64,000 nt of DNA from Rubrivirga sp046845755. GTDB lineage: Bacteria; Bacteroidota; Rhodothermia; Rhodothermales; Rubricoccaceae. This document shows, piece by piece, positions 7,796 through 16,363 of this stretch (position 1 is its first letter; each line of letters begins with the position of its first letter). Made by a program: the position numbers and the translations under genes. The notes below the pieces were generated by a model, which was given only the letters and a program-made list of their open reading frames with translations, had not been told where the DNA came from and ran no database searches. The DNA is taken from assembly GCF_046845755.1 (NCBI RefSeq), contig NZ_CP177357.1, positions 868,001 through 932,000 on the forward strand, read 5' to 3'.

Positions 7796-10198
7796 ATGAC
7801 CCTTGGATTCTCACGCCACGCGGTGGCGTTCCTGCTCGCGCTCGCGCTCGTCGGGCTGGCCCCGTCGGCGGCGGCCCAGAGCGCCGCGCTGACCGACGCC
7901 TTCGACGCCCTCGAGCGCGTCGAGATGGACCCGACGACCGACGCGCCCATCTTCCTGGCCGGTGACCTCGGCGCCGTCACGCCCGCGAGCGCCCCGCAGT
8001 TCTTTATCGCGCACGCCGCCGCCTTCGGGTTTTCGACCGCACCCGACGTGCGGGTCACGCGCGTCGAGACCGACGATCTCGGGCTGACGCACGTCCGGGT
8101 GCACCAGATGGTCGACGGCACGCCCGTCTGGGGCGCCGAGAGCGCGCTCCACATCGGCCGCGACGGCCGGGCCTACGCCTGGGGCGGCACGCTCCTGCCC
8201 GACGCCGACGTGGCGCGCGGGATGGACCTCGGCCGCACCTCGGCCCTCGCCGCCGCCCGCGCCGACCTTGGCGACGTCCGCTACCGCGCGTCGGTGCCCG
8301 CCGACGCGCTCGGCGAGGCCATCGACTGGACGCCGACCGCGGAGGCCGTCGTCTTCCCGCACAACGGCGGCTTCGCCCGCGCTTACCACGTCCGCCTGTT
8401 CGTCGACGCCCCGACGCCGGCGAACTGGGAGGTCTTCGTGGACGCCGCGACGGGCACGGTCCTCCACAAGTTCAACTCGCTCCACACCGCCGGTCACGGC
8501 GCCACGACGGCGACGGCCACCGGCGGCGCGCCGTTCGTGACCGCGGCCGGCGCGGCCGGGCCCACGACAGGCACCGGGACGAGCCTCTACGAGGGGACCA
8601 AGACGATCCCGACCTACCTCTCGGGCTCGACCTACTACCTCTACGACACCACGCGCGGCCCGTCCTACATCCGGACGATGACCGGCAACAATGGGACCTC
8701 GCTCCCGGGCTCGTACGTGACCGACTCGAACAACAACTTCTCGGCGACCAACCAGCGCGCGGCCGTGAGCGCCCACTACGGCGCCGTCACCACGTTCGAC
8801 TACTACAAGAACACGCACGGCCGGAGCAGCTACAACGGCGCGAACGCGAGCATCACGAGCACCGTCAACCACCAGAGCAACTACAACAACGCGTTCTGGA
8901 ACGGCGCGCAGATGGTCTACGGCGACGGCGACGGCGTCACGTTCAGCCCGCTCGTCGAGCTCGACATCGTGGCGCACGAGCTGACGCACGCCGTGACCGG
9001 CTCGTCGGCCGGGCTGATTTACCAGAACGAGTCGGGCGCGCTCAACGAGGCCGTGAGCGACATCATGGCCGTCATGGTCGACCGGAACGACTACACGGTC
9101 GGGGAGCAGAGCTACACGCCGGGCACGCCGGGCGACGCGCTGCGCAACATCCAGAACCCGCCCGCTGGCGACCAGCCGGACCACTACGCCGACCGCTACA
9201 CCGGGACGGGCGACAACGGCGGCGTCCACATCAACTCGGGCATCGCCAACAAGCAGGCGTACCTGATGATCGCCGGCGGCACCTTCCGGGGCGTCACGAC
9301 GACGGCGATCGGGCGGAGCGCCACGGAGAAGATCTGGTACCGCGCGCTGACGGTCTACTTCACGCAGTCGACCAACTTCGCGGGCGCCCGCCAGGGCACG
9401 CTGTCGGCCGCCGCGGACCTCTACGGGACCGGCTCGACGCAGTACAACGCGGTCGCCGATGCCTGGGCCGCGGTCGGCGTCGGCTCGGCGTCGGGCGGCG
9501 GCGGCGGTACGGGCGGCGGCACGCCGGAGTGGCGCTACGAGACGGCCAACGCTCAAAGCCCGCACCCGTACCCCAACAACTACAACAACACCAAGACGTA
9601 CTCGAAGCCGGGCGCCGACCGCGTGGCGATGTACTTCGAGCAGTTCGACACCGAGGCGAACTACGACTTCGTCTACATCAAGGACGCGAACGGGACGACG
9701 CGTGCGACCTACACCGGCAACAAGGCCGCGTTCTGGGCCGTCGTCGACGGGTCCGCGATCTCGGCGAACCTGGTGACGGACTACTCGGTCCAGCGCTACG
9801 GCTACCGAATCACGCAGGTGGCCTACTTCTCGGACCGCGCGCTGCTGGTGGCCGACACGAACCCGGTCCTGGGCTACGTCCCCGAGGCCCCCGCCAGCGA
9901 CGTGCTGGACCCGCTGGCGCTCGGCAAGGCCGAGGTCGCCGAGCTGGCCCTCGCGGTCGGGCCGAACCCGGCGCGGAGCGAGGCGACGATCCTGGTCGAC
10001 ATGCCCCAAGCCGGCCTGGCGCGCGTCGTCGTGCTGGACCTGCTGGGCCGCGAGGTCTCGGTGCCCCACACGGGGACGCTGGACGCGGGCCGCACGCCGG
10101 TCCCCGTCGCCGTCGAGGCGCTGCCGGCGGGCGTCTACGTGATCGTGCTCGACGCGGACGGCCGCCGTCTGACCGAGCGCTTCACCGTTGTCCGCTAG
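7796..10198 (+). CDS. Secreted M4 (thermolysin-type) metalloprotease with T9SS sorting domain
   Basis: An 800-residue exported protease. A signal peptide (1-27, ending AAAQ) is followed by an FTP/PepSY propeptide region (about 30-235). The M4 catalytic domain has zinc/catalytic motif HELTH (H394, E395, H398) and third ligand E418 in 'ALNEAVSDI'. A glycine-rich linker (about 565-580) leads to a CUB-like beta domain ('FDTEANYDFVYIKDANG'). The C-terminal type A T9SS sorting domain has 'GPNPARSEATILVDMPQAG' and ends in 'ERFTVVR'. It is expected to be secreted by the Por system and autoprocessed to an endopeptidase. The ATG at 7796 was chosen because it begins the signal peptide. Confidence 0.92.
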   Translation: MTLGFSRHAVAFLLALALVGLAPSAAAQSAALTDAFDALERVEMDPTTDAPIFLAGDLGAVTPASAPQFFIAHAAAFGFSTAPDVRVTRVETDDLGLTHVRVHQMVDGTPVWGAESALHIGRDGRAYAWGGTLLPDADVARGMDLGRTSALAAARADLGDVRYRASVPADALGEAIDWTPTAEAVVFPHNGGFARAYHVRLFVDAPTPANWEVFVDAATGTVLHKFNSLHTAGHGATTATATGGAPFVTAAGAAGPTTGTGTSLYEGTKTIPTYLSGSTYYLYDTTRGPSYIRTMTGNNGTSLPGSYVTDSNNNFSATNQRAAVSAHYGAVTTFDYYKNTHGRSSYNGANASITSTVNHQSNYNNAFWNGAQMVYGDGDGVTFSPLVELDIVAHELTHAVTGSSAGLIYQNESGALNEAVSDIMAVMVDRNDYTVGEQSYTPGTPGDALRNIQNPPAGDQPDHYADRYTGTGDNGGVHINSGIANKQAYLMIAGGTFRGVTTTAIGRSATEKIWYRALTVYFTQSTNFAGARQGTLSAAADLYGTGSTQYNAVADAWAAVGVGSASGGGGGTGGGTPEWRYETANAQSPHPYPNNYNNTKTYSKPGADRVAMYFEQFDTEANYDFVYIKDANGTTRATYTGNKAAFWAVVDGSAISANLVTDYSVQRYGYRITQVAYFSDRALLVADTNPVLGYVPEAPASDVLDPLALGKAEVAELALAVGPNPARSEATILVDMPQAGLARVVVLDLLGREVSVPHTGTLDAGRTPVPVAVEALPAGVYVIVLDADGRRLTERFTVVR

Positions 10199-10242
10199 CC
10201 ACCCGCGGACGACTTCGGGGTGACCACCACCGCCCTGGCACT

Positions 10243-10276
10243 CGGGGCCTCCGTCTTCGGACGGGGGCCCCGTTTT
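10243..10276 (+). terminator. Strong intrinsic terminator with UUCG tetraloop
   Basis: 13-bp arms (10243-10255 and 10260-10272, one G-U pair) close a C(UUCG)G tetraloop and are followed at once by TTTT (10273-10276). It lies 44 nt after the protease stop and is the clearest rho-independent terminator in the window. Confidence 0.88.
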
Positions 10277-10316
10277 CTGGGTCTCGCCGGCGCCCACGCC
10301 GCGCCAGCGGGGGCGG

Positions 10317-11198
10317 TCAACTGCCGAGCGGGTCGGCGGGGACCGCGAGGTGGGCGTGGCGGTCGAAGACGCCGAGCGCGTGGAGGCTGTCGAGCGTCGT
10401 CGTGGCGGCGGGGTTGCCGATCCGGGCCTGCTCGCGCAGGCTGGCGAGCACGCGGCCGCTGTAGTCGAAGAGCGGGGCACTCTCCGCGAACCCGGACGCG
10501 AGGGCGCGGGCGCGGCACGCCTCGGTCACGTCGATCTCGGCCGCGACGGTGACCGCGGCGCCGGGCGGGGTGTCGCGGGACTCGGCCCAGAACCGGAAGA
10601 CGCAGGCTTGCGGGTCGCCCGCGTCGGCGGCGGCGTCGAGGTGGGCGCGGTAGGCGCCGTCGTCGTCCAAGCGCTGGGCGAGGAAGGCCAGCCGCAGGCG
10701 CTGGTCGTCGTCGACGCGGGCGTCGAGGCGGTCGTAGATGGCGCGGGCGGAGTCGAGGCCGCCGGTGGGGTACCGCCACTCGCCGTCGATGTGCTGCCGG
10801 ACGAGGTAGCCGTCGGCGAGGCGGAAGAGGGCGTCGGCGTCGCCTGCGTCGGCGCGCCGGCGGACGGTGTCCACGTAGCGCGCCTGGGTGATGGGCCCGC
10901 TCCAAGGCATCGTGCGGATCGGGAGGTGGACGCTGCCGCCTTCGCGCCAGCCGGCCTGGAGGTAGCCGCGCCCGTAGGCGTCGGACAGCCAGCCCAGGGC
11001 GTCGAGGTCGCCGTGCGCGGCGGCGTCTTGCAAGAGCGCGAGCGCGGTGTCGGCGTCGCCGGCCTCCAGGGCCTCGGCGTACCCCTCGGGCCCGTCGCCG
11101 TGCGTGCCGATGGGCGTGCCGAGTGGGATGGGCGTGTCCGGAGAGAGCGGCCACGAGCATCCAGCGAGCAGGGCGGCCAGGAGGAGAACGCGAGACAT
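10317..11198 (-). CDS. Lipoprotein with Sel1/TPR-like repeats
   Basis: A 293-residue lipoprotein. The signal peptide ends in the lipobox 'LLAALLAGC' (about residues 7-15). The mature part has helical-repeat segments of Sel1/TPR type: 'ALLQDAAAHGDLDALGWLSDAYGRGY' and 'RADAGDADALFRLADGYLV'. Such proteins usually scaffold complexes at the envelope; no enzymatic motif is seen. It is convergent with the M4 protease gene. The start at 11198 was chosen because it begins the lipoprotein signal. Confidence 0.7.
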   Translation of the reverse strand: MSRVLLLAALLAGCSWPLSPDTPIPLGTPIGTHGDGPEGYAEALEAGDADTALALLQDAAAHGDLDALGWLSDAYGRGYLQAGWREGGSVHLPIRTMPWSGPITQARYVDTVRRRADAGDADALFRLADGYLVRQHIDGEWRYPTGGLDSARAIYDRLDARVDDDQRLRLAFLAQRLDDDGAYRAHLDAAADAGDPQACVFRFWAESRDTPPGAAVTVAAEIDVTEACRARALASGFAESAPLFDYSGRVLASLREQARIGNPAATTTLDSLHALGVFDRHAHLAVPADPLGS

Positions 11199-11358
11199 GG
11201 CGTGCGATGGGGGGACAGATCCGGTATCGGGACGGGCGCCCGCAGGTGACGCGGCGGCGGTATGGGCGGCCGGGGCGTCGCGTCGGCGTGTCGCTAGCGC
11301 GGAGTGTCGGGCACATCGCGCGCGCGCCTTCGTCCACCGGGCCCCGACTCCCGCGCCG

Positions 11359-13479
11359 ATGAACCGCCTCGCCGACACCAACAGCCCGTACCTCCTGCAG
11401 CACGCGACGAACCCCGTCGACTGGTGGCCGTGGACGGACGCGGCGTTCGAGGAGGCCCGGCGCCGGAACGTGCCCGTCTTCCTGTCGATCGGGTATGCGA
11501 CGTGCCACTGGTGCCACGTGATGGAGCACGAGTCGTTCGAGGACGCGGAGACCGCGCGCGCGCTCAACCACGCCTTCGTCCCGATCAAGGTGGACCGCGA
11601 GGAGCGGCCCGACGTCGACGGGGTCTACATGGCGGCGGCGCTGGCGGCGACGGGGCGCGGGGGGTGGCCGCTGACGGCGCTGCTCACGCCCGACACGCGC
11701 GAGCCGTTCTGGGTGGGGACGTACCTGCCGCGCGAGAGCCGGGGCGGGCGGATGGGCGTCCGCGAGCTGGCGGCGACCGTCGCGCGGTTCTGGGCCGAGA
11801 ACGCCGACGGCGTGCGCGAGTCGGCCGCGAGCCTGACGGCCGCGGTGCGCCAGCTGGCGACGGCCGCGCCGGGCGACGCGCTCGGCGAGGCGGACGTCGC
11901 GGCGACGGCGGCCGCGCTGCTGGAGCGGTTCGACGCCGGCTTCGGCGGGTTCGGGATGGCGCCCAAGTTTCCGACCCCGCACCATTCGTTGTTTCTGATC
12001 CGGCGGGCGGCCGTCACCAGCGACGAGGACTTGCTGGCCGTCGCCGTGGCGTCGCTCCGGGCGATCCGCCGCGGCGGGGTCTACGACCAGGTCGGCGGCG
12101 GGCTGCACCGCTACTCGACCGACCGGGCGTGGCTGCTGCCCCACTTCGAGAAGATGCTCTACGACCAGGCCGGCTACGCGATCGCCTGTGCCGAGGCGTG
12201 GGCGGCGACCGGCGCCGGCGACGTGCGCGAGGCGGCCGAGACGACGCTGGCCTACGTGCTCCGCGACCTCCGGGGCGACCACGGCGCCTTCCACGCCGCC
12301 GAGGACGCCGACTCGCTCGACGCCGACGGCCACCGCGAGGAGGGCGCCTTCTACGTCTGGACGACGGCCGAGCTGGCGGCCGTGCTCGGCCCCGACGACG
12401 CGGCACTCGCGGCGTCTGTCTGGGGCGCGACCGACGCGGGCAACTACCTCGACGAGGCGACGCGCCAGCGGACCGGCGCGAACGTGCTCCACCTCCCGGC
12501 GCCGGATCTTTCGGCGGAGGACCCGCTGGCGGATGCCGCCGCCGCGCTCGGGCTCGACTCGGCCGATCTCGAGGACCGGCTCGCCAGCATCCGCGAGCGC
12601 CTGCTGGTGGTCCGCAGTGAGCGCCCGCGGCCCCTCCTCGACGACAAGGTGCTGACCGACTGGAACGGCTTCGCGATCGCCGCTTTCGCGGTCGCCGCGC
12701 GCGCGTTCGGCCGCGAGGACTACGCGGCCGTGGCCACCGAGGCGGCGACGGTCGTGCTCCGCGAGCTGCGCACCGAGGCCGGCGACCTGCTCCACCGCTG
12801 GCGCGACGGCGACGCCGGCATCGACGGGCTGCTCGATGACTACGCGTACCTCGTGTGGGGGCTCGTCGAGCTGTACCAGACGACGTTCGACGAGACCTGG
12901 CTGGCGACGGCGCTCGACCTCCACGGCCGGATGCGAGTGCGCTTCGAGGACCCCGACGGCGGCTACTTCGTGTCGCCCGCGGACGCGCCCGACCTGCTCG
13001 TCCGCCAGCGCGCCCCGGACGACGGGGCGATGCCGGCCGGCGCGAGCGTGGCCGCGCTCAACGGCCTGCGGCTGGCGGCGCTGACCGGGGACGAAGACCT
13101 GCGCGAGGCGGCGCTCCGGGCGCTCCGGGCGCCTGAGGTGGTCCGCCAGCACCCGTCGGGCTTTACGCACCTGATGGCGGCGGCGGCCTTCGCGGCGGGC
13201 CCGTCCCAGGAGGTCGTGATCGCCGGGGATCGGGGCGCGAGCGACACGGCGGCGATGGTCGACGCGGTCCGGTCCGTGTACGCCCCGCACGCGGTCGTGG
13301 CGCTGCGGACGCCGGGGACGGGGGAGGCGCCGCTGTCCACGCTGGCGCCGTTTGTCGCGGAGCAGACGGCGATCGACGGGGCGGCGACGGCCTACGTCTG
13401 CGAGCGGCACGCCTGCCAGGCGCCGACGACGGAGCCAGAGCCCGCGGCCCAGACGCTGGCGGCGAGCGTCGGCCGCTAG
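11359..13479 (+). CDS. Thioredoxin-like DUF255 protein (YyaL/SSP411 family)
   Basis: A 706-residue protein of the YyaL/spermatogenesis-associated-protein-20 family. An N-terminal thioredoxin-like DUF255 domain has 'NPVDWWPW', 'CHWCHVM' (C49, C52), 'FVPIKVDREERPDVD' and 'GRGGWPL'. A long (alpha/alpha)6-barrel-like region follows, with 'GGGLHRYSTDRAWLLPHFEKMLYDQA' and 'EEGAFYVWT'. The length matches the family. The biochemical function is not established; a redox role or sugar-epimerase-like fold is usually suggested. The ATG at 11359 begins the conserved N terminus ('NRLADTNSPYLLQHA'). The stop overlaps the stop of the convergent small gene. Confidence 0.88.
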   Translation: MNRLADTNSPYLLQHATNPVDWWPWTDAAFEEARRRNVPVFLSIGYATCHWCHVMEHESFEDAETARALNHAFVPIKVDREERPDVDGVYMAAALAATGRGGWPLTALLTPDTREPFWVGTYLPRESRGGRMGVRELAATVARFWAENADGVRESAASLTAAVRQLATAAPGDALGEADVAATAAALLERFDAGFGGFGMAPKFPTPHHSLFLIRRAAVTSDEDLLAVAVASLRAIRRGGVYDQVGGGLHRYSTDRAWLLPHFEKMLYDQAGYAIACAEAWAATGAGDVREAAETTLAYVLRDLRGDHGAFHAAEDADSLDADGHREEGAFYVWTTAELAAVLGPDDAALAASVWGATDAGNYLDEATRQRTGANVLHLPAPDLSAEDPLADAAAALGLDSADLEDRLASIRERLLVVRSERPRPLLDDKVLTDWNGFAIAAFAVAARAFGREDYAAVATEAATVVLRELRTEAGDLLHRWRDGDAGIDGLLDDYAYLVWGLVELYQTTFDETWLATALDLHGRMRVRFEDPDGGYFVSPADAPDLLVRQRAPDDGAMPAGASVAALNGLRLAALTGDEDLREAALRALRAPEVVRQHPSGFTHLMAAAAFAAGPSQEVVIAGDRGASDTAAMVDAVRSVYAPHAVVALRTPGTGEAPLSTLAPFVAEQTAIDGAATAYVCERHACQAPTTEPEPAAQTLAASVGR

Positions 13480-13736
13480 TTGACCTCGACCATCACCTCG
13501 ACGTCGCGCTCGATCTGGCGCGCGGCGTCGCGGTGGTGCTGGCGGAGCTCGCGGCGCGTCTCGTGGGCGTGCCGGTGCGCGTGGTGCTGGTGGTGGACGC
13601 GCTCGACGCGGTGCTCGTGGTGGTGGCGGGCCACCTTGCGGAGCTGGCGGACGGCGACCGTCACGAACAGGATGATCAGGAGCGGGACGGCGACGCGCTC
13701 GAACGTGCGGTTGCGGGACAGCGGGCTGCGGGCCAT
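13476..13736 (-). CDS. Small His-rich membrane-anchored protein
   Basis: An 86-residue protein with one membrane helix (about 15-31, 'VAVPLLIILFVTVAVRQL') followed by a cytosolic or periplasmic tail holding 13 histidines among Arg/Glu ('HHHEHR', 'HHQHHAHRHAHE'). No family is recognised. The histidine cluster could bind metal, but this is inference. Its stop codon overlaps that of the convergent DUF255 gene (13476-13479). Length and overlap make the call moderate, although the membrane-helix/charged-tail layout is coherent. Confidence 0.5.
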   Translation of the reverse strand: MARSPLSRNRTFERVAVPLLIILFVTVAVRQLRKVARHHHEHRVERVHHQHHAHRHAHETRRELRQHHRDAARQIERDVEVMVEVN

Positions 13737-13809
13737 GACGACAGGGGGGAGGAGCGCGATCGGAACGGGCGACCGGCGCGCTACGTCTGCCCGGCTCTCA
13801 GGTTGCGCC

Positions 13810-14487
13810 GTGCCCGACCCGCTCCCCCCGTCCTACTTTGCCCGCCCGACGCTGGAGGTCGCCCGCGACTTGCTCGGCGCACTCCTCGTCTACGACTCGC
13901 CCGACGACGGCCGGCTGGCGGGGCGTATCGTCGAGACCGAGGCGTACCTCGAGGACGACCCCGCGATGCACGGCTGGAAGGCGGTCTTCGGGACCGACGG
14001 CCGCGTCCAAGAGGCGGGCCGGGCGGCCGGGCTCTTCGCGCCGCCGGGCACGGCCTACGTCTACAAGATCTACGGCGCGCACTGGCTGCTTAACGTGGTA
14101 ACGGAGCCCGAGGGGACGGCGGGCGCCGTGCTGATCCGGGCCGTCGAGCCGGTCGAGGGCGAGGCGGCGATGGCGGCGAACCGGCCCCCGTCCGTCCGCC
14201 GTCGGCGCGACCTGACGAACGGGCCGGGCAAGCTGACGCAAGCGATGGGGCTGAGCGAGGCGCCCGACGCCGTCCGGAGCCGGTTCCATCAGACCAATCT
14301 CACGACGCCGCCGCTGTTCTTCGCGGCGGGCGACGCGGTGCCGGACGCGGCCGTCGCGAAGACCTCGCGCATCGGCATCTCGCGCGGCATCGACCTCGAC
14401 TACCGGTTCGTCGTCGCCGACAGCCCGTTCGTGTCGCCGGGCGTCCCGAGCGACCTCCGCGTCGCCCGCAAGACGCACCGCCGCTAG
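13810..14487 (+). CDS. DNA-3-methyladenine glycosylase (AAG/MPG family)
   Basis: A 225-residue alkyladenine DNA glycosylase that excises 3-methyladenine and other damaged purines in base-excision repair. Family blocks are clear: 'RPTLEVARDLLGALLV', 'GRIVETEAYLEDDPAMHGWKA' (with the catalytic Glu), 'GTAYVYKIYGAHWLLNVV', 'VLIRAVEP', 'LTNGPGKLTQAMGL' and 'SRIGISRG'. The usual tyrosine-rich 'AYVYLIYG' block is conserved. The GTG start at 13810 lies 22 nt after a TACGTCTG box. It is divergent from the His-rich protein gene and appears monocistronic. Confidence 0.9.
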   Translation: MPDPLPPSYFARPTLEVARDLLGALLVYDSPDDGRLAGRIVETEAYLEDDPAMHGWKAVFGTDGRVQEAGRAAGLFAPPGTAYVYKIYGAHWLLNVVTEPEGTAGAVLIRAVEPVEGEAAMAANRPPSVRRRRDLTNGPGKLTQAMGLSEAPDAVRSRFHQTNLTTPPLFFAAGDAVPDAAVAKTSRIGISRGIDLDYRFVVADSPFVSPGVPSDLRVARKTHRR

Positions 14488-14495
14488 CGCGGGCG

Positions 14496-15764
14496 CTAGA
14501 TCACCGTGCCGTCGGGCAGGATGGCGTTCTTGGGCAGCACGATCACGCCGTCGCGGATGTACCAGCCGTCGCCGTCGGCCTCCTGGACGCCGTCGGCGTT
14601 CGTGATCCGGCAGTCGGCGCCGATCTGGACGTTCTTGTCGATGATGGCGCCCTCGACGACGCTGTTGGGCCCGACGCCCGGGTGCGGCGGCGGGTCCACG
14701 CCGGGCCGCTTGCTGGCGTCGCGCCAGGGGTGGTAGTCGGCGCCCAGCATGACGACGCGGCGGAGCACGGCGCCACCCGAGATGAACGACCGGATCCCCA
14801 CGACGGAGTCCTCGATGGTCGCCTCGGTGACGACCGACGCCTCGGCGATCATCGCGTTGCGAAGCGTCGCGTTCTGGATCTTGGCCGGCGGCAGCATCCG
14901 GGCGTTCGAGTAGATCGGCGCCTCCTCGTCGTAGAGGTCGAACGCGGGGTCGGGCTGCGCGAGCGCGAGCGTGGCCTCGTAGAACGAGCGGACCGTCCCG
15001 ATGTCGGACCAGTAGCCCGTGAAGGGGTAGCTGGCGACCCGGCGCCCGGCAATCGCGGACGGGATGATCTCCTTGCCGAAGTCCTTCTGGTCGGGGTCGG
15101 CCGCGAGCACCTCGCGGAGCACGCCGCGCTCGAACATGTAGATGCCCATCGAGGCGAGGTAGACCCGACCCTCAGCCTTCATCGCGGCCGAGACCGGGCT
15201 CTCCAGGCCGTCGAGCTGGTCGCGCGCCGGCTTCTCGTGGAACTCGGTGATGATGCCGTTCGCGTCCGTCTTCAGGATGCCGAAGGCCGGCGCGTCGTCG
15301 GCCGTCACCGGGATCGTGGCGACGGTGAGGTCGGCGCGCATCGAGCGGTGGTGGTCCGAGAACGTGTTGAAGTCCATCCGGTAGAGCTGGTCGCCCGACA
15401 GGATGAGCACGCGGCGGTGCGGGTACGCGTTGATGTGCGGCTGGCACTGGCGGACGGCGTCGGCCGTCCCCTGAAACCACTCGTGCGAGTCCGGGGTCTG
15501 CTCGGCCGCCAGGACGGTCACGAACCCGCGCCCAAACCGGTCGAAGCGGTACGCCCGGGCGACGTGGCGGTTGAGGCTGGCCGAGTTGTACTGGGTCACC
15601 ACAAACATCCGCATCAGCTCGCTGTTGACGCAGTTCGAGATCGGGATGTCGATGAGCCGGTACTTGCCCGCGAGCGGGACGGCGGGCTTCGAGCGGTGGT
15701 GGGTGAGCGGGAAGAGCCGGGTCCCGGCGCCGCCTCCGAGGATGACGGCCAGCGTGTCGGTCAT
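14496..15764 (-). CDS. glgC: Glucose-1-phosphate adenylyltransferase
   Basis: A 422-residue ADP-glucose pyrophosphorylase that makes ADP-glucose from ATP and glucose-1-phosphate for glycogen synthesis. The N-terminal nucleotidyltransferase signature 'LGGGAGTRLFPLTHHRSKPA' is followed by 'YRLIDIPISNCVNS'. Further family blocks are 'EWFQGTADAVRQ', 'LSGDQLYRMD' and a left-handed beta-helix C terminus with 'SVVGIRSFISGGAVLRRVVMLGADYH'. It is on the same strand as glgA, which lies upstream across about 600 bp of repeats, so the two may or may not be co-transcribed. Confidence 0.95.
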   Translation of the reverse strand: MTDTLAVILGGGAGTRLFPLTHHRSKPAVPLAGKYRLIDIPISNCVNSELMRMFVVTQYNSASLNRHVARAYRFDRFGRGFVTVLAAEQTPDSHEWFQGTADAVRQCQPHINAYPHRRVLILSGDQLYRMDFNTFSDHHRSMRADLTVATIPVTADDAPAFGILKTDANGIITEFHEKPARDQLDGLESPVSAAMKAEGRVYLASMGIYMFERGVLREVLAADPDQKDFGKEIIPSAIAGRRVASYPFTGYWSDIGTVRSFYEATLALAQPDPAFDLYDEEAPIYSNARMLPPAKIQNATLRNAMIAEASVVTEATIEDSVVGIRSFISGGAVLRRVVMLGADYHPWRDASKRPGVDPPPHPGVGPNSVVEGAIIDKNVQIGADCRITNADGVQEADGDGWYIRDGVIVLPKNAILPDGTVI

Positions 15765-15929
15765 GGGGGCGGGGAGTCGGAGGGGGGCGGAGGGCAGGCT
15801 AAGAAGATGTGGGCGCCGGGATTGATCCCAACCGCAAAGGGGGCGGCCGAATCGCCGGCGCCATCGATCTCGGGTTGTCTCGCTTCGGCGTCCTCAGCCG
15901 TCTCGGACGGTGCCTGACCCTTCAAACGT

Positions 15930-16290
15930 TTCATCCTGAGCGGAGCCGCGCAGCAGCGGAGTCGAACGCGAAGCGTCGGCGCAGCCAAGGATCTCCGTCG
16001 CGCACCGCCCGGCTACTAGCGCGGACTCGGCAGTGTGCTCGGCTGAGATCCTTCGACTCGCTGCGCTCGCTCAGAGACTGTTTGGGGAATGGCGCAAGCC
16101 CTCCAAAGGCGTCCCCTCTCCCACTGGGAGAGGGACAACGCGCAGCGTCGGCGCAGCCAGGGTGAGGGGCGATGGGCCGCGAAGGTGCCATCCGAACACC
16201 GCCGGATGGATCCCCGCCTGCGCGGGGATGACTCATTTGCAGGGGAATCGGCTTCCCGAAACAGTCTTCAGGATGACAATGTGGGGCGGG
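15930..16290. repeat. Cluster of intergenic palindromic repeats between glgA and glgC
   Basis: This stretch carries no credible gene. It holds at least three repeat types. The first is an inverted pair of 'TCCTGAGCGGAG...AAGGATCT'-type sequence (about 15930-15993) and its complement (about 16050-16078, 'GATCCTTCGACTCGCTGCG'). The second is a hairpin CCTCTCCC/GGGAGAGG (16115-16122 and 16126-16133). The third is a hairpin ATCCCCGC/GCGGGGAT (16210-16217 and 16222-16229). Such sequences are common mobile or REP-like intergenic repeats in GC-rich bacteria. Confidence 0.65.
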
Positions 16291-16363
16291 TCTGGACATA
16301 CCCCAACGCCCCTGCTCGCGCGAGACGGGGGCCGCCACCGCCTGCTGGCGTCATGGCACCGGC

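Noticed and set aside
11047..11358. N-terminal extension of the DUF255 protein
   Set aside because: The extension overlaps the start of the divergent lipoprotein gene, and the family begins at the ATG at 11359.
7811..13410. Long minus-strand frames opposite the M4 protease and DUF255 genes
   Set aside because: Shadow frames produced by high GC; translation is Arg/Val/Gly-rich with no recognisable family, while the plus-strand genes are clear.
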